A DNA stretch of 23,675 bases from Priapulus caudatus (lineage: Eukaryota; Priapulida; Priapulimorpha; Priapulimorphida; Priapulidae), in NCBI RefSeq assembly GCF_000485595.1, contig NW_014577756.1, positions 22,009 through 45,683 of the forward strand, in the 5' to 3' direction. Positions 17,392 through 23,675 of the stretch are shown here, one piece after another (positions within the stretch are counted from its first letter, which is position 1; each line of letters begins with the position of its first letter). The notes under the pieces were generated by a model that was not told the DNA's origin, ran no database searches, and saw only the letters and a program-made list of their open reading frames with translations. The translations under genes were made by a program, and so were the position numbers.

Positions 17392-20300
17392 GTATATATA
17401 TGTACTTGCCATAATGTTAACTGATATTGTAAACAAATGATCTATATTAAATTATGTTAAATCTGAAAGTATGTATGTTTATTAACTGCATATCCTATTG
17501 GCAAATGTTTGTCATTCTTTGAAATAAGCTTTAAAAGTTTAAATGGACTGTTTGACTGATTAAACCTACAACTATCAACTTATATATATATAATCAATAT
17601 ATGCATTAATTAGTAGTGGGACTAAGTAGGTTTAAATTGAACTCTTGTCTCAAATCAAATTTCAAACTACATTCTTGTACAATGATTAGGATCAGCTACA
17701 CAAATATGTGGCAAGTGGTCATGTGTAAAACTGTTTCATGTTGTTTCAGTGGAGATTCTGCAAATGCAGTTTGCAATGTCCTGGAAGCTATTTTCATACA
17801 TGGACTCAAGGACTCCTTCTACAGTAAGGTGTGTGCCAGGACAAAAATACCATTTCTATATTATAAGTCAGAATTTCGCTTTTTAAATGTCTATATAAGA
17901 GCAGCAAATTAAAAAGAGTATACCCTTCGTCTTGCAAGTTATACTTGGTATGGAAAAACTGTGAATACATGTAATCCTTATCACTAATAATTCTTGTCAT
18001 AAATGTGTAGGCATTTCAACCTTAAAAAATCATCAGCTTTTGCCAGATTTTATGTTTGGCAACACAATTGATTTAACATTTCGTGAGGTTATTTCCAGCG
18101 ATTTTGCATTAGTTGATTTATATATTGCTGCTACCTAATTTTCACAGGCATCGTCAGCCATAATTGGAGGAGAGAGAATCCCTGAACCTGTAAGATTTTG
18201 TATTATATTTATATCTCAATCACAAGTTATTGTATAATAAATTAAGCAATTATTATTTTAGCAGTGATATTATGGGTGGAAGTGGTGATGATAGTGATGG
18301 CATTGGTGGTGATAATGGCAGTGGTGGTGGTAGTGGCAGGGTTTGTGATAGTATTATTAATCTTGGCAATGGTAGTGATGCTGAGAGGGTCTATGTCCCC
18401 CAGGGTACTGCCGGAGCGTACCCTGGGTATGGTCTGGTATACCGGAACGTACCGTGGTGCTATCTAATATTCCGGACCGTACCTCGCCTACTCCACTAAC
18501 GAGTCTAGGGAGTCGCCTACGCCTACTCCCTAACCCTAACCCTAACCCTAACCCTAACCATATCAGATAGCTACCAGGGTACGTTCCGGCAGTACCCTGG
18601 GGGACATAGACCCTATGAGCAGTAGTGATAGTGGTAGTGGTGAAAGTAGTTAGAATGAAATACTTCGTGTTTAATTTTATGTCAGTGGTGGTGGCAGATG
18701 TGATTGTATCAAGTGTACAGTACTTCCATATATTATGTTCATCTCTTGCCATTTTCAGTACGTCAATCAATTGCAGTTTCTTATTCTGAAATGATGGTTT
18801 ATAAAACATCAGTGGTTCAGAAAGACATGCCAATGTCAATGTACAGCAGAGACCATTTTTTCTACTAACCTCACTGCCTTTCTTTTTGCAGTCTTTCTGG
18901 GACTGTGTATCAGCGTATACACACAAGGATATCCTTTCACAGATAGATCATCTAAGTCAGATTTCAACAGAGATAGGCTACTGCCGGGTTTGTGCAATTA
19001 TATTAGACAAGTGTTTACAGTAGCAAGATTTCAATAGGCCCACACTATATATAGCCACCAAACTTGGGGATTTATTGGGTAACCCTCTGGATTGATATGT
19101 TTAGTGTCTAAGTGGTTAACTTTAAAACAGGGACATATAGCATAACATACACGATAGTGAACCGTCACACTGTCTTCAAAGAGCCTTCAGAGTATCTACA
19201 TGTTCTGTGAGGAACGTAATTACTATGATTATAATTTATAATTAGGTATTATGTATTTAATTGCATGAGACACGTTCGTTATTAAGCAGTCGCCTATGAA
19301 ACCGTATAAGCATGTTTTCAGTGACAGAAACCAATTCTTAGTTTGCGGTCTGTGTGGCTTTATATTGTAGGTTTGGATTCGGATGGCTGTCAATGACAAC
19401 TTGATGGAGAGTTATGTTGAGGCAATGCAAAATGATCAGAAGAACCTTAGGTACATATTTTTTAATTAGAATGTGTCTTGTAGTATTCATTTACCATAAT
19501 GCATTTCTGTTGCATTAGCTAACTCATGATGTGTCATTGAAATATGTATTAATGCATGAATAACAGAAATATTATTTTAAAACTCACAGTAGGGTATGTA
19601 TTTTGTTACATTGAATGTATGCTCATTATAGACCAAAGAAACAGTTAGTTTAAGAAAATAGACTAGTTGCAATATAGTTCTAGGATTGACGTTATGGTAT
19701 CAAATTTTTTAGGGGCCAAGGTAGGTTAAGGGCTCATTCACATCTTGTTACCAGGTGGCAGGGAATTTTACTGTAATAATCGTTCTTTTAGAAGTATGTA
19801 AGTCCCGTGCTTCATTCAAGTCGCCAAACGGTAATCGTGTTGACCTGTATTACTTAAATTTGAAATGTAAATTTAACGTTAATTTATTGTCATGTTATTC
19901 TTTCAGGTACTATTATTCCCGGTGGGCTTACCTGAGGGACGTCGAAGAACCGGATATCATGAAGCAGCTTCTGCAAGGTGTGACATCCGAGCATCGAAAA
20001 TGCGACAACAGTCTAATATTTTGTACTCGCCACGTAGAAAAAATGATTACGTACAATTTGATAATGCACTGCGTATTAGTAATATTACACATGACGTATA
20101 TGTAGCTAATCCTACTTTAAGTCGATCCTTGCAAAAATTTCACTTTAATTATTATAAACATTATGTCAACAAAGGTGAAATGAAGTTTACAATTTAATGC
20201 ACACACTTAAAAAACGCATCTAAGCTGATTGAGCCAGACTGATCTATCAACGGTGTATCAGAAAGGACGTGGTGGTCTCGTTCATATAGATACGTCAATT

Positions 20301-23300
20301 AATCATTGACGATACACAAAACACAACTCAACGATTTTAGGTTTGATGAATTTCAAGTTCAAGTTGGCGTACAATTCTAGTGTGTTGAACCAGTGGACAG
20401 ATACACCTATAAACCTGGCCAGCCACCAACCAGAGGTACCTGTTGCAAGAGTGGCTTCTCCAGGTTTGTAGTGAATGCTACAGGGTTCAAATATACTAAG
20501 CAGGCTGCATTTATAGTTTTCTAAAATATCATTATGATCAGATTTGGTGGTTAGCAATTTTTAATTTCACTTGTAGGTTCCATAATTCTTTAACTAATCA
20601 TCTCACGACCAAATAAAAATGGTCCTAAATTCAATTAAACAATCTTCAAATAAAAGCTTGTATAGTTGTCAAAAATGACAATTATTTTAAAATAGTCTGT
20701 GTTCATCAGGTAGTAATCATTCCTTAGTGCTACTTATTCTTTAGTAGTACTTCTGGTAGTACATCATGTAGGTCAAAGGTGAGCACTTGTATTTGTGTGT
20801 GATTTAGCTATGATAGGTGTCTTTGTATATATTCATTTTAAAAACTGCATGTTTACAGTGCCATCTGTGGCGAGAGTCGAGAATGTTAGCAGCCCTCAGC
20901 CTTCATGTGCCCCTGCAAAACCTCAACTACGTGATATAATACCAGCAGATCTCAGCGAAAGCTCAATCGAAGAGGTTGGCATAGCGGAGACCTCTGGAAC
21001 CGAAATACCTGGTTAGTTAGCAGCTTGCATTTTTCTTTAATGGGGCGAAAAAAATGTAAGATTGCATCGTGCACGTTTTGCATCGTGTGTCAGCCGGTGA
21101 ATTGTGGTAATTTTCAGAAGCGCCTTCTACTCCTATGCCTTGGCTGGAGTCTGCTATCGAGGCGGAACACTATTATGGGCATGTGGACGAGGAGGATGAA
21201 CTGTGCATGTCTCACACTCAATCTGGTGAGCGGTGGGCATATTTCCCCCCTCCCTGCATCGTTGGTCGCATCGTGGACGATGATACCAGGACCAAATCTA
21301 ATCGCTATTAATTATTGAATCTCTGTTGTTGTTGTAATCGAATGCCTAGCGAATGATGGTGGTTGGGTGCTTGCATGCCCTCATTCTAGAGCAGATTAAG
21401 TATTCAGGGTTCTGCCCACGGTGGGCGGCGGTGGGCGGGTGTGCCCGGCACTAATTTTTGATATTTAAAAAAAGAAGAAAAAAAAGAGTGATATATGGGC
21501 TTTTTATTGCTCAGAATGCAGGAAATTGAGTTTCAGACTATCAAAAATCAAAAATTTTCAGGGGGGGCATGCCCCCGGACCCCCCTAGATTGGCTTCGCG
21601 TCTACGGCGCAACTGGATGTGCCCGGCACTAAAAAATCCTGGGCAGAACCCTGAGTATCCTGTGCGATTACTTCGTCATCTCGTATCCATGACGTCATCT
21701 CGTCTTCTTGACACGTGATGGGATCCGTACAAATTTTCAAGGAAATATTTTCTCTAGCGCTACAATCATACACTAATCGATAAAACGTTGCCACGATCAA
21801 AGATTAAAGAACGTCTAAAGATTAAAGAATAGAGATTGTTTCCACGATCAAGGTTGATCGGTAACATATTCCCTCGTTCCAGCGTCGAGCGACACTTGCA
21901 CTGCGGACGTCTTCGCCGAGCCGGCGGCGCCACCTGTTGTGAACGCCGCCGCCGCGCGGCAGCAGGATTGGTCGGACTACACAGCAGCCTACGTCGCGAG
22001 CACGATGGACGCGTACGCGCGAAAACACGACGACGACGGCGGCGCCCTCTCCGTCGAACAGCGCCCTCTACGCAAGCACGACGTCGACGACGACCCCGCG
22101 TCGCATCGTCGTCGTCGTCGCCACGACGACGCCGGGACGTCGCACGCGGGGGAGGAGGAGCCGTCGTCGGAGAGACGGGAGGCGAGGGAGGAGAGGAGGA
22201 CGGGCGCGGAGCGGAAGGCGAGCGGAAACCAGTTGACGGCGCACGACGGATGGTCGTCGTCGTTCGAAGACGCGGTGCCGCTGCCGCCGCCGCAGCAGCA
22301 GACGCCCAGCATCGACGACGGTAGGCTACGTCGATCGTGGCTCCACCTGCCGAGCAATTCGAGCCTCTCGTGCGTGACGGAGCGTCGGAACACGTCGCCT
22401 CGTGTGATGCGATGAGATTGTTGGAGCAGACATTGGTCTGAATCGTAGAAGTGTTACATGGTCACGGATGTCTGTCGGTCATCACTTGCATGGGTGTTAA
22501 ATGTCCGTCTGTACTGTAGACGAATTTCTGTCTTGAGAAAAATTCTGAAATTCTTTTTTATCATTTAAAAAAAATCACTTTTTAATTTTTTTAAGTAAAT
22601 TTTATCTAATGATCTTAGCTATGTATGCTTGTTATATATTCTTGCATAATAGTGTTTTATCCAAGTTTTTGTTTTACAAATTAAATAGATTTTAGTATTT
22701 TCTAAATTTCTATCTTATCAGGAAATGTCACAAGATGTGTTTTATATTGCACAGAATCCATAGCTCAGTCCCCACTTTTTTTGTTAACACCCATGCACTT
22801 GTTTGCAGGTTTTTTTCATTGTTGGTGATGTAACGGGGTGGTTTGCTGACGTTTCAGGTCAGACGTACGATGCTCTGCTGAAGAATTACGCTCCAGCCGT
22901 TACGTCCACTCTCACCAGTATGGAAGACGGTCTGATGAAAGACGGATCAAACTCTGATGTGTCACCATCACTGATAAAGGTATTTACAACTTGCAGCAGT
23001 TCTTGCGAACCAGTAAGGGGGGTGGTAAGTAGTAATTCGGTAGTAAACCGTTAATATATCATTATAAGGAGATGCACATGCGGTTTTTACATGATCAACA
23101 TGGCCTACAATATATTTCCGTTACCATCCATTTTATTTTTTGAATGAAGTTGTAGAAATTGTATCGTATGGTAGTCGCACGTCTTCCTACGACTTGTTTA
23201 TCCTGTTTTAGAGAAAAGCACCCATCTCTAACCCTCGCTCATATCGTAACCGTCTCTCGTGCTCACACACATTCGGCATGTAATGTATGTAGCTATCACG

Positions 23301-23446
23301 TTTTTGCGCATTTATCGTAGAGCTCCTCTGGCCAGCAGGAGAGTGGGGATGAGGGTGACGGACAGCTACAGTGGCAGCTAAGTGATCCCAGCGATTTCGA
23401 GGTGCTGCCTCTGGGTGTTAATATCACTTCCGAAAATGCCGACTTC
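17268..23446 (+). CDS. PLEKHM1: PLEKHM1-like RUN-domain protein (12 exons, 3'-incomplete)
   Basis: Twelve exons join in phase into about 520 residues. The first 250 align with human PLEKHM1. NLIKKSLTSELAKVIKSLQ leads into GDSANAVCNVLEAIFIHGL, FWDCVSAYTHKDILSQIDHL, GYCRVWIRMAVNDNLMESY, YYYSRWAYLRDVEEPDIMKQ and GLMNFKFKLAYNSSVLNQW. That is the whole RUN domain. In PLEKHM1 this part binds Rab7/Arl8-type GTPases on late endosomes and lysosomes, and the protein links HOPS-mediated fusion to autophagosomes. PLEKHM2/SKIP and SNX29 have similar RUN domains, but the IFIHGL, LNDxLMExY-like and LRDxEE matches favour PLEKHM1. A low-complexity linker follows. The PH domains and Zn-binding C-terminus of the family would lie beyond the right edge. 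The start codon is not resolved, and all junctions are GT-AG. Confidence 0.88.
17750..17828 (+). CDS. PLEKHM1: PLEKHM1-like exon (RUN start)
   Basis: Acceptor TTTCAG, donor AAG|GTGTGT. It completes Ser and reads GDSANAVCNVLEAIFIHGLK then DSFYSK, strikingly like GDANTMCSALEAVFIHGL of human PLEKHM1. Confidence 0.95.
18148..18189 (+). CDS. PLEKHM1: PLEKHM1-like exon (RUN loop)
   Basis: A 14-codon phase-0 exon (ASSAIIGGERIPEP), acceptor TTCACAG, donor CCT|GTAAGA. It sits at the variable loop that precedes the FW motif in PLEKHM1. Confidence 0.85.
18386..18614. mobile_element. MITE with 41-bp inverted ends carrying telomeric repeats
   Basis: The ends starting AGGGTCTATGTCCCCCAGGG (18386) are inverted at the right end (to 18614) over 41 bp with one mismatch. 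Inside are GGTAC-rich motifs and five perfect CCCTAA units at 18528-18557. It is inserted in a GGT/GAT-rich simple-sequence stretch of a PLEKHM1 intron. A target duplication could not be defined. Confidence 0.85.
18892..18987 (+). CDS. PLEKHM1: PLEKHM1-like exon (RUN core)
   Basis: A 32-codon phase-0 exon, acceptor TTTTTGCAG, donor CGG|GTTTGT. It reads SFWDCVSAYTHKDILSQIDH then LSQISTEIGYCR, aligned with [20 protein letters not shown] of human PLEKHM1. Confidence 0.95.
19371..19450 (+). CDS. PLEKHM1: PLEKHM1-like exon (RUN core)
   Basis: Acceptor ATTGTAG, donor AG|GTACAT. It reads VWIRMAVNDNLMESYVEAMQ then NDQKNL. It matches the conserved [20 protein letters not shown] helix of the RUN domain. 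Confidence 0.95.
19907..19977 (+). CDS. PLEKHM1: PLEKHM1-like exon (RUN core)
   Basis: Acceptor CTTTCAG, donor AAG|GTGTGA. It reads YYYSRWAYLRDVEEPDIMKQ then LLQ. It matches [20 protein letters not shown] of human PLEKHM1. Confidence 0.94.
20341..20463 (+). CDS. PLEKHM1: PLEKHM1-like exon (RUN end)
   Basis: Acceptor GATTTTAG, donor CAG|GTTTGT. It reads LMNFKFKLAYNSSVLNQWTD then TPINLASHQPEVPVARVASP. It aligns with [23 protein letters not shown], the last RUN helix. The linker begins here. Confidence 0.92.
20859..21011 (+). CDS. PLEKHM1: PLEKHM1-like exon (linker)
   Basis: Acceptor TTTACAG, donor CTG|GTTAGT. It codes 51 residues rich in Ser, Pro and Glu (for example DIIPADLSESSIEEVGIAET). 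It has no domain and is likely disordered. Confidence 0.82.
21118..21225 (+). CDS. PLEKHM1: PLEKHM1-like exon (linker)
   Basis: Acceptor TTTTCAG, donor CTG|GTGAGC. It codes PMPWLESAIEAEHYYGHVDE then EDELCMSHTQS. YGHV followed by acidic residues loosely resembles an Atg8-binding motif. Confidence 0.82.
21405..21653. mobile_element. MITE with CAGGGTTCTGCCCA inverted ends
   Basis: CAGGGTTCTGCCCA at 21405-21418 is exactly inverted at 21640-21653, and GTGCCCGGCACTAA occurs near both ends. The flanks share AGTAT as an imperfect duplication. It is 249 bp and non-coding, in the PLEKHM1 intron before the GC-rich exon. Confidence 0.8.
21883..22320 (+). CDS. PLEKHM1: PLEKHM1-like large GC-rich linker exon
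   Basis: Acceptor CGTTCCAG, donor ACG|GTAGGC. It has 145 full codons in a fully open frame that fits both neighbours, although the DNA is far more GC- and CpG-rich than the rest of the gene. It reads DVFAEPAAPPVV, DWSDYTAAYVASTMDAYARK, an Asp/Arg-rich stretch (DDDPASHRRRRRHDD), Glu/Arg repeats and PLPPPQQQTPSIDD. It is low complexity and probably disordered, with no domain recognised. The frame would continue past the donor to a stop at 22414, so intron retention would truncate the protein. Confidence 0.78.
22321..22857. other. Intron of the PLEKHM1-like gene
   Basis: The first 90 bases remain GC-rich and open, then the sequence becomes strongly AT-rich. No repeat structure is evident. Confidence 0.6.
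22858..22979 (+). CDS. PLEKHM1: PLEKHM1-like exon (linker)
   Basis: Acceptor GTTTCAG, donor AAG|GTATTT. It reads QTYDALLKNYAPAVTSTLTS then MEDGLMKDGSNSDVSPSLIK. It fits in phase on both sides. Confidence 0.82.
23321..23446 (+). CDS. PLEKHM1: PLEKHM1-like exon (linker with candidate LIR)
   Basis: A 42-codon phase-0 exon, acceptor ATCGTAG, donor TTC|GTGAGT. It is acidic: SSSGQQESGDEGDG, then LSDPSDFEVLPLGVNITSEN. DFEVL fits the LC3-interacting-region core (aromatic-x-x-Leu with an acidic residue in front). The gene continues beyond the window. Confidence 0.82.
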
Positions 23447-23675
23447 GTGAGTACCGTTAATATAACTGTCGCGTGAAATAATTGCAGATATTTGTGATAT
23501 TATCTAAAGGTTCAGAATGCCTGCTCGTAAAGGTGGTGGTTGGTTACATCTCATGCTGTGCTTATGTGTTATTAGCTAGATCATTTCCATGCATAAGCCA
23601 ATCTCACGTTTTGAAAAGCGTAGTGCAGCTGAAGGGGTCGTTGTCGTATATGTACCCTAGTATAGTACCCGAGGT

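Noticed and set aside
18528-18559. Chromosome end (telomere)
   Set aside because: Only five units, enclosed by the inverted ends of a MITE within an intron, with gene sequence on both sides.
19755-20197. Overlapping + strand frames of 116 and 101 codons
   Set aside because: They are extensions of the RUN exon at 19907-19977 into introns. Splicing at AAG|GTGTGA continues into the conserved GLMNFKFKLAY.
21836-22393. Alternative frames over the GC-rich PLEKHM1 exon
   Set aside because: Only the frame starting at 21883 joins both neighbouring exons in phase. The others are Arg/Ser-rich shadows of GC-rich DNA.

Overview
This window is animal nuclear DNA. It has spliced genes with GT-AG introns, an NK-type homeobox fragment, a mitochondrial medium-chain acyl-CoA dehydrogenase gene, a PLEKHM1-type RUN-domain gene and TTAGGG-type telomeric repeats. 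It is also rich in cut-and-paste DNA transposon remnants and minisatellites. The DNA is AT-rich with short introns, which suggests a marine invertebrate, possibly an early-branching one such as a sponge. The species cannot be fixed from the sequence alone.

Layout. Positions 1-393 (+) hold the last exon of a homeobox gene, entering the homeodomain at residue 53. A roughly 29-bp minisatellite follows at 501-1072. Positions 1892-13681 (-) hold a complete ACADM gene of 13 recognisable exons, about 418 residues if read through. Its exon 12/intron junction has been amplified into a roughly 600-bp minisatellite at 2098-2713, and its introns hold many repeats. Positions 13690-17267 are the presumed divergent interval between ACADM and the next gene. 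This interval is occupied by a 388-bp near-perfect palindrome flanked by a 12-bp direct repeat, and by a 1377-bp hAT-like element with a perfect 8-bp target duplication. From 17268 to the right edge (+) lie twelve consecutive exons of a PLEKHM1-like gene. They give the complete RUN domain and a long linker, and the gene runs off the window before any PH domain.

How the genes relate. The genes have no evident common pathway: a transcription factor, a beta-oxidation enzyme of the mitochondrial matrix, and a late endosome/lysosome/autophagy adaptor. All twelve PLEKHM1-like exons keep an open frame and join in phase. ACADM has a one-base deficit at the start of exon 11, two indels in the last exon, and Asp where the catalytic Glu is expected. 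That points either to local sequence errors or to a decayed allele.

The most notable structures are the splice-donor minisatellite, the 388-bp foldback, a 1.06-kb foldback built from inverted 14-bp repeats around a purine/pyrimidine mirror, and a MITE (miniature inverted-repeat element) carrying interstitial telomeric repeats.
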